Source: Gilliamella apicola
GTDB taxonomy: Bacteria > Pseudomonadota > Gammaproteobacteria > Enterobacterales > Orbaceae
Direction: 5' to 3'
Assembly: GCF_000599985.1 (NCBI RefSeq)
Contig: NZ_CP007445.1
Span: forward strand, 558,001-622,000
Length of the DNA: 64,000 bases
Numbering within the stretch: position 1 is the first letter of the stretch; the number at the start of each line of letters is the position of its first letter. The translations under genes were made by a program, and so were the position numbers. Positions 40,097 to 53,056 of the stretch are shown here, one piece after another. A model generated the notes under the pieces. It worked only from the letters and a program-made list of their open reading frames with translations. It ran no database searches and was not told the origin of the DNA.

Positions 40097-41497
40097 TTAA
40101 AATGATTTACGAATATCAGTAAAATGACCGGTAATAGCTGCCGCTGCTGCCATAGCAGGACTGACTAAATGTGTACGGGCATCACGACCTTGACGACCTT
40201 CAAAATTACGGTTACTGGTTGATGCACAGCGGTCGCCTGGTGCCAATTTATCATCATTCATCGCTAAACACATTGAACAGCCCGGTAAACGCCATTCAAA
40301 ACCAGCTTCAATAAAGATTTTATCTAAACCCTCAGCTTCGGCTTGCTCTCGAACAGGCCCTGAACCTGGAACGACTAATGCTTGCACACCATCGGCAACT
40401 TTACGACCTTTAGCAATTTGAGCCGCAGCACGTAAATCTTCAATACGTGAATTAGTACATGAACCTATGAATACTTTATTAATTTTTATGTCCGACATTT
40501 TTGTGCCAGCTGTTAATCCCATGTAAGCTAAAGCACGTTCTGCTGAATGTTTCTCGATAGGGTCATTAATATCATTAGGATTTGGTACTTGAGCATCGAT
40601 CGAAGTTACTTGACCTGGGTTAGTACCCCATGTTACTTGTGGCGCAATGTCTTTACCTTCTAAAGTTACAATGGTATCAAAATGGGCACCTTCATCTGTT
40701 TTTAATGTTTTCCAGTAAGCAACTGCTTTGTCGAAATCTTCACCTTTTGGCGAAAATTGACGACCTTTCAAATATTCAAAAGTTACTTCATCAGGTGCGA
40801 TAATACCTGCTTTTGCGCCCATTTCAATTGCCATATTACATAATGTCATACGGCCTTCCATAGATAAGGCTTTTATTGCTTCACCACAAAACTCAACCAC
40901 ATGGCCAGTACCACCAGCACTAGTTGTTTTACCAATAATTGCTAAAATGATATCTTTTGCAGTAATACCATCGGCCACATGTCCTTTAACTTCAATCTTC
41001 ATGGTCTTGGCTCGACCCTGTTTTAGCGTTTGAGTTGCTAACACATGTTCTACTTCCGAAGTACCAATACCAAAAGCCAATGCACCAAAAGCTCCGTGTG
41101 TAGCAGTATGGGAGTCACCACATACAATTGTCATGCCTGGTAAAGTCATCCCTTGTTCAGGTCCTACAACATGGACAATACCACGTAATGGGCTTTGTAA
41201 ACCATATAATGAAACCCCAAATTCTTTGGCATTTTTATCTAGTTCTGTTAATTGAATTCGAGCCATTTCACTACAAGCGCTAAGCTCATTACTTTTAGTG
41301 GAAGTATTATGATCCATTGTCGCAAAGGTTTTATTTGGCTGACGTACTTTACGATTCATGGCTCGCAAACCATCAAACGCTTGCGGGGAGGTAACTTCAT
41401 GAACTAAGTGCCGGTCGATATATAAGATAGGCGTCTCATTTGGCGCTTCGTAAACGACATGTGCATCATACAATTTTTGATACAGTGTTTTTGACAT
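40097..41497 (-). CDS. leuC: 3-isopropylmalate dehydratase large subunit
   Basis: A 466-residue aconitase-family subunit with a 4Fe-4S cluster, the same length as E. coli LeuC. Cluster cysteines are in GSCTNSR (about 347) and CSMC (about 407 and 410). The substrate loop [18 protein letters not shown] is intact. It is separated from leuB by an unusually wide 158-base gap with a weak inverted repeat (41589-41596 with 41627-41634), so an internal promoter or RNA-processing point is possible. Confidence 0.97.
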   Translation of the reverse strand: MSKTLYQKLYDAHVVYEAPNETPILYIDRHLVHEVTSPQAFDGLRAMNRKVRQPNKTFATMDHNTSTKSNELSACSEMARIQLTELDKNAKEFGVSLYGLQSPLRGIVHVVGPEQGMTLPGMTIVCGDSHTATHGAFGALAFGIGTSEVEHVLATQTLKQGRAKTMKIEVKGHVADGITAKDIILAIIGKTTSAGGTGHVVEFCGEAIKALSMEGRMTLCNMAIEMGAKAGIIAPDEVTFEYLKGRQFSPKGEDFDKAVAYWKTLKTDEGAHFDTIVTLEGKDIAPQVTWGTNPGQVTSIDAQVPNPNDINDPIEKHSAERALAYMGLTAGTKMSDIKINKVFIGSCTNSRIEDLRAAAQIAKGRKVADGVQALVVPGSGPVREQAEAEGLDKIFIEAGFEWRLPGCSMCLAMNDDKLAPGDRCASTSNRNFEGRQGRDARTHLVSPAMAAAAAITGHFTDIRKSF

Positions 41498-41655
41498 TGC
41501 TGTTTTCCTTGTTATTTCTTATAACTGGTACTAAAAATTTAGCTAACATACATCATTCTCTAACAGTTAAATAATCACTAAAACCTAAAAGGGATACTAT
41601 AGATTTATGAATTATTAATACTCAAATATCCCTTAATTGGATTGATCAAAAACTA

Positions 41656-44345
<2,690 letters not shown>

Positions 44346-44398
44346 TGTTCTATCCTTTTTATATTCTAGCGCTATTGCGATATTTCAAGTTAAGAAAA

Positions 44399-44425
44399 CA
44401 AAAAACCCGCACTTTAGCGCGGGTT
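44399..44425 (-). terminator. leu operon attenuator terminator
   Basis: On the minus strand AACCCGCGC pairs with GTGCGGGTT (9 bp, one G-T) over loop TAAA, followed by six T residues. It lies between the leader peptide and leuA. The 5' arm's CCGCGC can alternatively pair with GCGCGG in codons 17-19 of the leader (44480-44485 on plus), a plausible antiterminator. Confidence 0.92.
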
Positions 44426-44459
44426 CTTGTTAATTAGTGAGTTATTTAATAAATTATCT

Positions 44460-44534
44460 TTACTCCACACACAAGGTATCCGCGCAATCAGATGCGAGGA
44501 GGAGAGTGAGCAGAAGGTAAATTGATTTAATCAT
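44460..44534 (-). CDS. leuL: leu operon leader peptide
   Basis: A 24-codon open frame too short for most gene finders. It begins MIKSIY and then runs LLLTLLL, six leucine codons in seven, and has a seventh Leu codon at position 21. It lies between a strong promoter and a rho-independent terminator ahead of leuA. When charged tRNA-Leu is scarce the ribosome should stall in the leucine run, leaving the GCGCGG segment free to pair with the terminator's 5' arm. A tagag ribosome-site-like sequence lies about nine bases upstream. It is functionally like enterobacterial leuL, though the peptide sequence differs. Confidence 0.88.
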   Translation of the reverse strand: MIKSIYLLLTLLLASDCADTLCVE

Positions 44535-44582
44535 TAAAATTCTCTAATTATGTAATTTAAATTGGTTAAAATACTGTCATTA

Positions 44583-44611
44583 GTTTTATCAAATAATAAT
44601 TTGAATGTCAA
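44583..44611 (-). promoter_or_regulatory. promoter of leuLABCD
   Basis: On the minus strand: perfect -35 TTGACA (44606-44611), 17-bp spacer, -10 TAAAAC (44583-44588, four of six). It is about 50 bases upstream of the leader-peptide ATG. Confidence 0.75.
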
Positions 44612-44950
44612 GAGTAATATTTATAGATTTTTCATTTTAACATACTAATTATTGGGTAAAAATTCGGTATATGTTAAGAAAAATTGTTCATTATTATTAG
44701 CGATAATAGTTTTTCAATTTAATAAATTTTTTATGTAAAGTTATAAAGAAATATCATTTAAGCAACAATTATATTGTAATTGAGTTAAATGTGTGCACAA
44801 TATCAATTAATGTTTATTAAAAACATCTCCAATGCTGTTGTTAATTCATATTTTGTCCGAATCATAAATTTGACAAGAGTATCTAATTAATCTAATTTTT
44901 AAACTCTTTAAGTTACCTTTCATTAACAATCATTAAGATGGAGTTATAAT
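44612..44950 (+). promoter_or_regulatory. upstream region of nfsB with a candidate promoter
   Basis: About 340 AT-rich bases. A perfect -35 TTGACA is at 44870-44875 with -10-like choices at 44891-44896 (TCTAAT, short spacer) or 44893-44898 (17-bp spacer, weak match). I see no gene, and no clear SoxS/MarA box. Confidence 0.4.
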
Positions 44951-45595
44951 ATGAATATTGTTGAGATTTCCCAAAACCGCTATACAACTAAACATTATGA
45001 TAAAACAAAAAAAATCCCTAAAGAGAAGTTTGAACAATTGTTAACGGTTTTAAGAAACAGTCCATCATCAGTCAATTCTCAGCCATGGCATTTTTTTGTG
45101 ATTGATAATGATCCCGTTAAAAATAAAATTTTACCGGCAATTACTGAGTTTAATCAACCTCGAGTCACAGACTCATCGCACACTATTGTTTTTTGTATTA
45201 AAACGCCATTAGATGAAGCGCATTTGGTTAATTTATTAAAGCAAGAAGAAAATGATGGGCGCATACCAACTGCGGAATTAAAGGACGCTCAAGATCAAGG
45301 TAGACGTTATTTTGTTAATTTAAATAGCTCAACACCTCAATCTCAGCAATGTTGGGAGGGTAAACAAGCCTATCTTGCTTTAGGACAATTGCTTTTTGCA
45401 GCTGCCGCTATTGGTATAGATTCAACAGCTGTTGAAGGATTTGATAGTGAAAAAATGGATGAGATTTTAGATTTAAAAGCCAAAGGATTAAAAAGTTTAG
45501 TGATAGCGACTCTAGGTTATCGATCTGAAAATGACGGTAATGCGCATCGTCCTAAATCACGCCTACCAAAAGAACAGATTTTCACTTTTTTATAA
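44951..45595 (+). CDS. nfsB: oxygen-insensitive NAD(P)H nitroreductase NfsB
   Basis: A 214-residue FMN flavoprotein (E. coli NfsB 217) that reduces nitroaromatics and quinones by two-electron steps. Family features: the N-terminal RYTTKHYD in the FMN-binding position, SPSSVNSQPWHF, and the C-terminal PKSRLPKEQIF. A tggag ribosome site precedes the ATG. It stands alone and is followed by a strong hairpin. Confidence 0.93.
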   Translation: MNIVEISQNRYTTKHYDKTKKIPKEKFEQLLTVLRNSPSSVNSQPWHFFVIDNDPVKNKILPAITEFNQPRVTDSSHTIVFCIKTPLDEAHLVNLLKQEENDGRIPTAELKDAQDQGRRYFVNLNSSTPQSQQCWEGKQAYLALGQLLFAAAAIGIDSTAVEGFDSEKMDEILDLKAKGLKSLVIATLGYRSENDGNAHRPKSRLPKEQIFTFL

Positions 45596-45617
45596 ATGAT
45601 AAAACAGAGCAATATAA

Positions 45618-45645
45618 TTATCCCACCTAATAACAGGTGGGATAA
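45618..45645 (+). terminator. 11-bp hairpin after nfsB
   Basis: TTATCCCACCT (45618-45628) pairs fully with AGGTGGGATAA (45635-45645), loop AATAAC. There is no U-run, the same style as the hairpin after ettA. Confidence 0.55.
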
Positions 45646-45849
45646 ATTAAAAAGATAGGTACTATTTTTGAAAATAATTGTCAGATTTTAAAAATATATC
45701 TTCGATCGTTTGTTGTTGTTCTGGTATAAATTTGTCATTATAAAAAAATAACCCTAGACCATACAGATAGAATCATTACAATATACGCCATCAATCACAT
45801 AGCAATACAATAGGTTGCTAGTTTTAATTAACTAAATGGATAATGTTTT

Positions 45850-47517
45850 ATGGCGCAATATGTTTATACCATGAATCGCGTAGGGAAGATTGTTCCTCCT
45901 AAACGCTATATTTTAAAAGATATCTCTTTAAGTTTTTTTCCAGGTGCCAAAATTGGGGTATTAGGTTTAAATGGTGCAGGTAAATCTACATTATTACGCA
46001 TTATGGCGGGTGTGGATACTGAGATTGAAGGCGAAGCTCGCCCACAACCTGATATTAAAATCGGTTATTTACCTCAAGAACCTAAGCTCGATCCTAAGCA
46101 AACCGTACGAGAGGCGATTGAACAGGCTGTTGGTGATGCAAAAAAAGCACTCGCTCGACTAGATGAAGTTTATGCAGCTTATGCTGATCCTGATGCAGAT
46201 TTTGATAAATTAGCCAAAGAACAGGCAGAGCTTGAAGCAATTATTCAATCGCAAGATGCCCACAATTTAGATAATCAATTAGAGCGTGCAGCCGATGCCT
46301 TACGCTTACCTGATTGGGATGCCAAAATTGAAAATTTATCAGGTGGTGAGCGTCGTCGTGTTGCTATATGTCAATTATTGCTTGAAAAACCAGACATGTT
46401 ATTAATTGATGAACCAACTAACCATTTGGATGCTGAATCTGTAGCTTGGCTTGAACGATTTCTTCATGACTATGAAGGAACTGTTGTTGCAGTAACTCAT
46501 GACCGTTACTTCTTAGATAATGTTGCGGGATGGATCTTAGAGCTTGACCGTGGTGAGGGTATTCCATGGGAAGGTAACTATTCATCTTGGCTTGAACAAA
46601 AAGACCAGCGCTTAGCACAAGAAGCGGCAACCGAATCAGCACGTCGTAAATCGATTGAAAAAGAGCTTGAATGGGTAAGACAAAATCCAAAAGGTCGACA
46701 AGCGAAAAGTAAAGCCCGTTTAGCAAGATTTGAAGAGCTAAACAGCAACGATTACCAAAAACGTAACGAAACAAACGAACTCTTTATTCCACCTGGACAA
46801 CGTTTAGGTGACAAAGTTATCGAAGTAAGCAATTTAAGTAAATCTTATGGTGATCGGGTACTGATTGATAATCTTTCATTCACTATTCCAAAAGGGGCAA
46901 TTGTGGGGATTATTGGTCCAAATGGTGCGGGTAAATCAACACTATTTAGAATGTTATCAGGTAAAGAGCAACCAGATTCAGGTACTATCACTTTAGGTGA
47001 TACAGTACAATTAGCGTCGGTTGATCAGTTCCGCGATAGCATGGATGATAAGAAAACCGTTTGGGATGAAATTTCCAATGGACAAGATATTATGCGTATC
47101 GGTAATTTCGAAATTCCAAGCCGCGCTTATGTTGGTCGTTTTAATTTTAAAGGTGTTGATCAGCAAAAACGCGTTGGTGAGCTTTCAGGTGGTGAACGCG
47201 GGCGAGTACATTTAGCCAAATTATTACAAGTTGGTGGCAATGTGTTATTGCTTGATGAACCGACCAATGACCTAGATGTTGAAACATTGCGTGCGCTCGA
47301 AAATGCGTTATTAGAGTTTCCGGGCTGTGCTTTAGTTATTTCGCATGACCGCTGGTTCCTTGACCGTATTGCCACTCATATTTTGGATTACCAAGATGAA
47401 GGACATGTTGAGTTTTTTGAAGGTAACTTTACTGAATATGAAGATTGGAAAAAACGTACGTTAGGTGCAGAAGCTGTCGAACCAAAACGTGCTAAATACA
47501 AACGTATTACGAAATAG
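45850..47517 (+). CDS. ettA: energy-dependent translational throttle protein EttA
   Basis: A 555-residue ABC-F protein, the same length as E. coli EttA (YjjK), that binds the ribosomal E site and gates the first elongation steps by ATP/ADP ratio. Two ABC domains: Walker A GLNGAGKST at 39-47 and a second GPNGAGKST in the C-terminal half, each with [16 protein letters not shown] signatures and DEPTNHLD/DEPTNDLD Walker B. The toothed arm and the linker (P-site tRNA interaction motif) with KSKARLARFEEL lie between. No partner genes. Confidence 0.96.
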   Translation: MAQYVYTMNRVGKIVPPKRYILKDISLSFFPGAKIGVLGLNGAGKSTLLRIMAGVDTEIEGEARPQPDIKIGYLPQEPKLDPKQTVREAIEQAVGDAKKALARLDEVYAAYADPDADFDKLAKEQAELEAIIQSQDAHNLDNQLERAADALRLPDWDAKIENLSGGERRRVAICQLLLEKPDMLLIDEPTNHLDAESVAWLERFLHDYEGTVVAVTHDRYFLDNVAGWILELDRGEGIPWEGNYSSWLEQKDQRLAQEAATESARRKSIEKELEWVRQNPKGRQAKSKARLARFEELNSNDYQKRNETNELFIPPGQRLGDKVIEVSNLSKSYGDRVLIDNLSFTIPKGAIVGIIGPNGAGKSTLFRMLSGKEQPDSGTITLGDTVQLASVDQFRDSMDDKKTVWDEISNGQDIMRIGNFEIPSRAYVGRFNFKGVDQQKRVGELSGGERGRVHLAKLLQVGGNVLLLDEPTNDLDVETLRALENALLEFPGCALVISHDRWFLDRIATHILDYQDEGHVEFFEGNFTEYEDWKKRTLGAEAVEPKRAKYKRITK

Positions 47518-47536
47518 TTGATATTGTTGATAAAGC

Positions 47537-47565
47537 TTATCCGCCGGTCATAATTCGGCGGATAA
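47537..47565 (+). terminator. 10-bp hairpin between ettA and ybjD
   Basis: TTATCCGCCG (47537-47546) pairs fully with CGGCGGATAA (47556-47565), loop of nine bases, between convergent genes. No U-run on either strand. Confidence 0.6.
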
Positions 47566-47694
47566 TCAAAAAACAAAAAATATCTGGTCAGAACCGCTAT
47601 ATTTAAAATTGCTATATTTAGAATAGCTACTTAAAATAATTATTCAATCTACCCCATTAACAAATCTATTTAATAATATGTATTAAACAAGCAA

Positions 47695-49323
47695 TTAAGC
47701 AAAATCTTTTGATGCTTTAACAATTTTGGCAAATGTATCAGTTAACAAATGCGGTATAGCACTTACACCGCGGTTTTTTGCATCATCACAAACAGCAATA
47801 GCTAAATCGGGTTTAGAAGTGCGATGGATGGCTTTTTGAATAATTTTAGGTACAGGCATATCAATGTGTTGTACCGTATTATACGCCGCCAATTTATAAA
47901 CATCACTAAAACCGTGTTTGAACAAGAAGTTTTCAATATCTCGCGCAGGCAATACGGTTAAATAATCACTTGGATTTTTGCCTTCAGGACATAGTGATTT
48001 TACTGTATCAGCATATTTTTTACCTGCCATATCTCCATCGGTTATTACATACCAATGAATGCCCATTCGGTTGGCATATTTTATCAACGGTTTTAAACCG
48101 CATTGAGCAAATTCAATTAACTGTACCCCTTCCGAACTTAAATGATAACCACTCTGTTCAGCGAGCTCTCGCAGTAACCAAACTTCGGTTTCTCCTTCCA
48201 CTAATAGCCAACAACGGGCAAATATGGCGCTGGCACGTCGATAAAAAATATGAAATAAAATACGACGACTATCATCAGTTCCAAAAGAATGTGGTGTAAT
48301 ATATTTAGCGATAATTTTATCGGGCATGCGGATCAAGCGATAAATAGTATCTAATGGAAAGAGTGACACTAAATCACTTGAATTAGAGGTGATGATTTTT
48401 TGCGTTGGTAAATGCTTGAGTAACCGAAATCCAACCGATAAGATGATAGGGTGAATTTGGCTTTCAGGCTCTTCTAAAATTAAAATTGGTACTGAACTTT
48501 GTGAAAGGGCACTATTGCCTTTAGCATTAATAATTGACCCAAATACCCCCAACAAGGTTGCGCGTAAGTAATCATCATTTAAATCATCTAAAATATTATT
48601 AATACGTTCCAGTGAATCCCAGTCTTCACTGCGTGGACTTGTTTTTTTTGCCACTTGCTTATAGTGATAACGATGCTGTTGATCGACAAAATAATATTCC
48701 AAAAGCGAACGAGCGGCTTGCAAACCTCGCTGTAATTCATTTTGGCTTAATTGTGAAGAGTGTGTTTTTAACTGATTTGATAGCTCCTCAACAAAATATT
48801 CCGACAAGGGTTGATTTGTAATAGGTAAATCATCACTGTTAATTGTATTTTTTAGCGCCATTACTGGGTTGAGTTCAATTAAATGTGCAATCAACAATTT
48901 ATGATTTTCAACATTAAAGGGCTCACCATTTGCATTAACCAGCACATGCTCACTGATAATATTATCACCTTGTTTATCGGCGCTAATATGGTAAGTAATG
49001 CGACGCAACTTATCTTGTTCTGAATAAATACTAACAGGAACGAGTGAGTGATAAGCTTGTTTATCTAGTTCTTTTAAGGCCGATTCGCAATAAGTAATTT
49101 TGATGCTAATGTGATCACCATAAACATGATTTTGGTCATGATAAAAGTCAGTATCAACAAATTGATAAAGCTTATTGTTAAGGGATAATAATGTTAGTGC
49201 ACTAATTAAACTTGATCGTCCCCAACGGTTTTCACCAATTAGTACACTTGAAATTGCGTTAAATTTCAAAGATAACTGACTAATACCCCGAAATCCTGTA
49301 ATATCAATTTGCTCAATAAACAT
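47695..49323 (-). CDS. ybjD: OLD-family ATP-dependent nuclease-like protein YbjD
   Basis: A 542-residue protein (E. coli YbjD about 552) with an SMC-like ABC ATPase split by a long insert, followed by a Toprim domain. The Walker A loop reads GENRWGRSS (30-38), so the usual lysine is Arg36; the Walker B region LILEEPESQIHP is intact. Toprim residues are the Glu in LLVEGETEVW and the acidic pair in ITDGDMAGKKY. OLD-type proteins are metal-dependent nucleases; YbjD itself has no firm function. It lies 14 bases downstream of waaP on the same strand. Confidence 0.88.
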   Translation of the reverse strand: MFIEQIDITGFRGISQLSLKFNAISSVLIGENRWGRSSLISALTLLSLNNKLYQFVDTDFYHDQNHVYGDHISIKITYCESALKELDKQAYHSLVPVSIYSEQDKLRRITYHISADKQGDNIISEHVLVNANGEPFNVENHKLLIAHLIELNPVMALKNTINSDDLPITNQPLSEYFVEELSNQLKTHSSQLSQNELQRGLQAARSLLEYYFVDQQHRYHYKQVAKKTSPRSEDWDSLERINNILDDLNDDYLRATLLGVFGSIINAKGNSALSQSSVPILILEEPESQIHPIILSVGFRLLKHLPTQKIITSNSSDLVSLFPLDTIYRLIRMPDKIIAKYITPHSFGTDDSRRILFHIFYRRASAIFARCWLLVEGETEVWLLRELAEQSGYHLSSEGVQLIEFAQCGLKPLIKYANRMGIHWYVITDGDMAGKKYADTVKSLCPEGKNPSDYLTVLPARDIENFLFKHGFSDVYKLAAYNTVQHIDMPVPKIIQKAIHRTSKPDLAIAVCDDAKNRGVSAIPHLLTDTFAKIVKASKDFA

Positions 49324-49337
49324 AGTATTTCCTTATG

Positions 49338-50141
49338 TTAAAGTTGATACTTCTTTGTCCGTTTGCTAATTCGTTCTGCTTTTTGTTGCGCGCTGGTGAT
49401 TAATTTATGTTCATCACGTAAAATTGTTTTAAGTGGTTTGTTAAAATAAACCTTCAAAAATCGCCAAATATCCCGATTAGTTAAGCCAATTTTAGCCGAT
49501 GAAAAATAAAGTCCAATTAGATCTTTATCGCGCCAACGTGTAGGTACTTTATCGCGAGTTTGGGCTCGATGTAAATCAATTACTGATAATTTAATTTGCT
49601 GATTGTTTTCAAATAACGGTATATCAAGCAAAAAATGACATAAATAACAATCACGATGATTTACCCCAGCAGCATGCATTTTAGCGGTCATATTGGCTAA
49701 ATAAATAATCAATGAACGTTTTAAATTATAACTAGGAGGATGGGTGATCCATGACTTAGTAAAATCTTCTAAACTAATGGTAGGGTTAAGATCTTTGGTA
49801 ATAATAAACGAGTGACGTGTCAGTGGGTTTAAACCTTTTCGTCCAAATGCGCGCCCATCCATAGTATTTACGCCTGCTTGCTCTAAACGATGAATCGCAT
49901 CCCATTCTTGTTTGGCATCTAAAACAGGTAAACGTAGCGAAATTAGATTCTTTACAATCTCTTTAATTGTCGTACCACGATGAATTTTAATAAAATATGA
50001 CTCACCTTCTAATTGAAAATTTAAAGTTTTACGTTGTTTAACTGCACGATAGACTTTACCTGAAATTAATTCAACCTCAGTAAATGGATCTTTTTGTAGC
50101 CATAATTGCTCAAAAGGTGATTTAAGTATAATTTCATTCAT
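49338..50141 (-). CDS. waaP: LPS core heptose(I) kinase WaaP (RfaP)
   Basis: A 267-residue kinase (E. coli 265) that phosphorylates heptose I of the LPS inner core, which is needed for outer-membrane stability. Protein-kinase-like motifs: the FIKIHRG lysine strand (50-56), catalytic NHRDCYLCHF with Asp164, and VIDLHRAQ with Asp189 as metal ligand. It overlaps waaG by 8 bases, so the two core genes are coupled. Confidence 0.95.
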   Translation of the reverse strand: MNEIILKSPFEQLWLQKDPFTEVELISGKVYRAVKQRKTLNFQLEGESYFIKIHRGTTIKEIVKNLISLRLPVLDAKQEWDAIHRLEQAGVNTMDGRAFGRKGLNPLTRHSFIITKDLNPTISLEDFTKSWITHPPSYNLKRSLIIYLANMTAKMHAAGVNHRDCYLCHFLLDIPLFENNQQIKLSVIDLHRAQTRDKVPTRWRDKDLIGLYFSSAKIGLTNRDIWRFLKVYFNKPLKTILRDEHKLITSAQQKAERISKRTKKYQL

Positions 50142-51255
50142 GATGACATCCTAAAATAATGTCTGCTGCGCGCTGTGCTAAATGATACAAATCTTCACTA
50201 TTACCATAGGCAATGGCATTCTTATGCCAACTTAACCATTGCTCTTTATCGTTGATTAACTGCGCTAACGCTTGATCTAAAGCATTTTGATGATAAGGTT
50301 CTGTCAACACAATACCAGCATTAGCTTGGCTAATATGATAAGCATATCCAGAAATACCTGAAACAATCACCGGTACACCTGCTGCTAATGCTTCAATTAA
50401 TACCATACCAGCAGCTTCTTGTCTGGCTGGATGAATTAATAGATCCGCTGAAAATAAAAAATCAGGAATATCATCACGACCTGAAAAGAATCGTACATGT
50501 TTTGCAATATTTAACTCTTCGGCCAATTTTTGATAGAGTTCAGGCTTATCTTGCCCAACAACCAAATAGGTGACTTTTTGTTTTGATTCATTAGGTAAAG
50601 CAGCAATCGCTTTTAATGACCGATCTACTCCTTTACGTTTAAAATCTGAGCCAATTTGTACTATCACAAAATCATCTTGGTTAATTTGATTTTTATGTCG
50701 AAATTGTTCACGCTTTATTGGAGCATAAACACTGTATTTACGATCTAAAGCAATTCCCGGTGGCAATAAAAAGAATCGTTCATTTTGAGTATGATAATAA
50801 TTTTTAAAATCTTGAATTTGTTGTTTAGTTAACACCATGATTTTAGTTGTTGAACTTTGGTCAAAAACAGCTTGTTCAAATGATAAATAGTGTTTGTAAC
50901 GATTAGATAGTTTATAAAAAAAGCCCTTGTGTGATGTTTTTTCAGCAAAACAAGTATCACCGGCAAAATAGACATCTAACCCCGGCATTTTGTTAAATCC
51001 TACTACACAATCAGCGGGATTAGTTTTTAAATGCGCTTTTACCCAATGGTAATAAGCTTGATTGCGACTATGGTTAGTTAACCCTTTTTTAGGAACAATA
51101 ATAATATCAAATCCGGCTGGTTTATCGCCTTGCCAGTCTAAAACATAAACACGAATTTGATGTCCACGCGCTTGGCAAGCAGTAGCAATTTGCAAAAAAT
51201 CACGTTGCAAACCACCAAAAGGGAAAAATTTATAAATACAAAAAGCCAGTTGCAT
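50134..51255 (-). CDS. waaG: LPS core glucosyltransferase I WaaG (RfaG)
   Basis: A 373-residue GT-B glycosyltransferase of family GT4 (E. coli WaaG 374) that adds the first outer-core glucose to heptose II. The N-terminus CIYKFFPFGGLQRDF is the acceptor-side glycine loop; the donor side has IGSDFKRKGVDR and the E-x7-E motif in QEAAGMVLIEALAAG. It is the first gene of waaG-waaP (ybjD). The rest of the core locus is not in the window, so the LPS genes are scattered. Confidence 0.94.
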   Translation of the reverse strand: MQLAFCIYKFFPFGGLQRDFLQIATACQARGHQIRVYVLDWQGDKPAGFDIIIVPKKGLTNHSRNQAYYHWVKAHLKTNPADCVVGFNKMPGLDVYFAGDTCFAEKTSHKGFFYKLSNRYKHYLSFEQAVFDQSSTTKIMVLTKQQIQDFKNYYHTQNERFFLLPPGIALDRKYSVYAPIKREQFRHKNQINQDDFVIVQIGSDFKRKGVDRSLKAIAALPNESKQKVTYLVVGQDKPELYQKLAEELNIAKHVRFFSGRDDIPDFLFSADLLIHPARQEAAGMVLIEALAAGVPVIVSGISGYAYHISQANAGIVLTEPYHQNALDQALAQLINDKEQWLSWHKNAIAYGNSEDLYHLAQRAADIILGCHHE

Positions 51256-51946
51256 GCAGATTGTCTCAAATGATAAAACGCCATTATATACTTGTTGTTA
51301 ACAAAGGTACAAAAATACGCTGATTCAATTAATATTATTCTGTAAATTTGTATAAATAGTGTTTAACAATCTAAAAAACGCTTTAAGTTATCGCTATTAT
51401 GATTTTTTAAAACAGATAATCAATATAGATAATTAAATTTATATAAAAAAGAATGTGATACTATCTTCTATTTTTTAGAAAAACTAAATTTTTATCAAAT
51501 TAAATTACAAATTATTAAGATATTGAAAATGGGGCGTTAGGAAACGGCGGTTTATAAATTTAAGCAATCCTTAGTATTTCCTTGAATGAAATTTACAATC
51601 GAAATTGGTGATAATATAGTTAAAATTAATGAAACAAATAGTATTTTAAAAATTATACCGCTAAAGCAAAGATTTCAAATTCATTAATACTATTATCTGT
51701 ATTTATGGTTTTCACAAACCAGTGAGTATGAAACTGATTTTATGATTCAGCAATTGCATCAGTATTAACTTTAAACTTTTGACAGCTTACGCTTAGTAAA
51801 CTTATAGGTACTATTAATTGTATCCTAATTGTCTGTATTTATATTTTGTTGATAATTAATATCAAAATATTTAGTCATTAATCAATTAACATCAAGATCG
51901 GTTGTTAATAAATTAGTTTGTTAAGTTTAACTGCATCAGTATTTTT
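51256..51946 (-). other. gene-free region between waaG and yhcC
   Basis: About 690 AT-rich bases with no frame longer than background, no tRNA-like fold and no good hairpin. It must hold the waaG promoter at its left end; I could not choose between several weak -10 candidates. Confidence 0.5.
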
Positions 51947-52873
51947 TTATAATTTGAATTGATAAGTATCACCAATAGCACTACCTTGAACACCAAATTG
52001 GCGTAAGTTGTTATCGACAGCATTCATTGATTGCCAATGATTTTCGCACCAATCAGGGGCGAGTAAGGTTGGTTTTCTGGCATTGGCTGAAATTCGATGA
52101 TATAAAATATTAGCGGGAGTTTGTCGAATAATATCACCGGCAATATCCACATACTCCTCTAATGATAATACCGTTAAGCGACCCGCTCGCCATGCTTTTG
52201 CCATAATACTGCCTTCAACAATATGCAAAGGATGCAGTTTTAGCCCATCAACACCACTTGTTAACACGCGATCAAGCGTAATTAGACTATCTTGCTTGTT
52301 TTCATTTGGTAAACCAATAATTAAATGGGTGCATACTTTTATACCAAGTTTACGGGCTTTTTGTACCGTTTGATGATAATCGTTAAATGTATGCCCACGA
52401 TTAATATGATGTAATGTTTTATCATTAGCAGTTTGCAAACCAAGTTCTAACCAAACTTCGTAACCTTGATCTTGATATTGAGCAAGTAAATCTAATGCTT
52501 CTTTAGGAACACAATCTGGACGAGTACCAACACATAAGCCAACAATATCGGCACTGTTAAGCGCTTCTTGATACATATTTTTAAGAATTTCAACTTCGGC
52601 ATAAGTACTGGTATAAGCTTGAAAGTAGGCAAGATAACGCTTTGATTTTTTCATTTGATGTGCTTGGGTTGCAAGCTGTTCAGAAATAGATTTTACTTGG
52701 ATAGATTCATCAATAATTGACGCAACATTACAAAAAGTGCAACCACCAACACCAAGAGTACCATCACGATTTGGACAACTAAATCCACCATGTAACGTTA
52801 ATTTATAGATCTTTTCGCCATAACGACGCTGCAAATCGGATCCAAACGTATTAACCACTAAATGTAATTGCAT
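51947..52873 (-). CDS. yhcC: radical SAM protein YhcC (TIGR01212 type)
   Basis: A 308-residue radical-SAM protein (E. coli YhcC 309) of the Elp3-like branch. Cluster ligands are Cys33, Cys45 and Cys48 (FSCPNRDG then GGCTFCN). Further conserved blocks are YFQAYTSTYA, VGTRPDCV and the ELGLQTANDKTL barrel strand. The biochemical role is not established; an RNA- or protein-modifying activity is assumed for the family. It is the last housekeeping gene before the CRISPR region. Confidence 0.9.
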   Translation of the reverse strand: MQLHLVVNTFGSDLQRRYGEKIYKLTLHGGFSCPNRDGTLGVGGCTFCNVASIIDESIQVKSISEQLATQAHQMKKSKRYLAYFQAYTSTYAEVEILKNMYQEALNSADIVGLCVGTRPDCVPKEALDLLAQYQDQGYEVWLELGLQTANDKTLHHINRGHTFNDYHQTVQKARKLGIKVCTHLIIGLPNENKQDSLITLDRVLTSGVDGLKLHPLHIVEGSIMAKAWRAGRLTVLSLEEYVDIAGDIIRQTPANILYHRISANARKPTLLAPDWCENHWQSMNAVDNNLRQFGVQGSAIGDTYQFKL

Positions 52874-53056
52874 AACAAACCAAAATAAAAATTTTTTTTA
52901 TTGTACGAAGATAACTAATGAACATCAAGAACTAACAGAGCGTTACTTTAACCATTGCCTTTACAATAGTAATACCTTAAAACATTGAATGATATGCATT
53001 TTTATAAAACATTGGTTTATATAAAATTAACCATTAAACTAAATGAATTCTCGATG

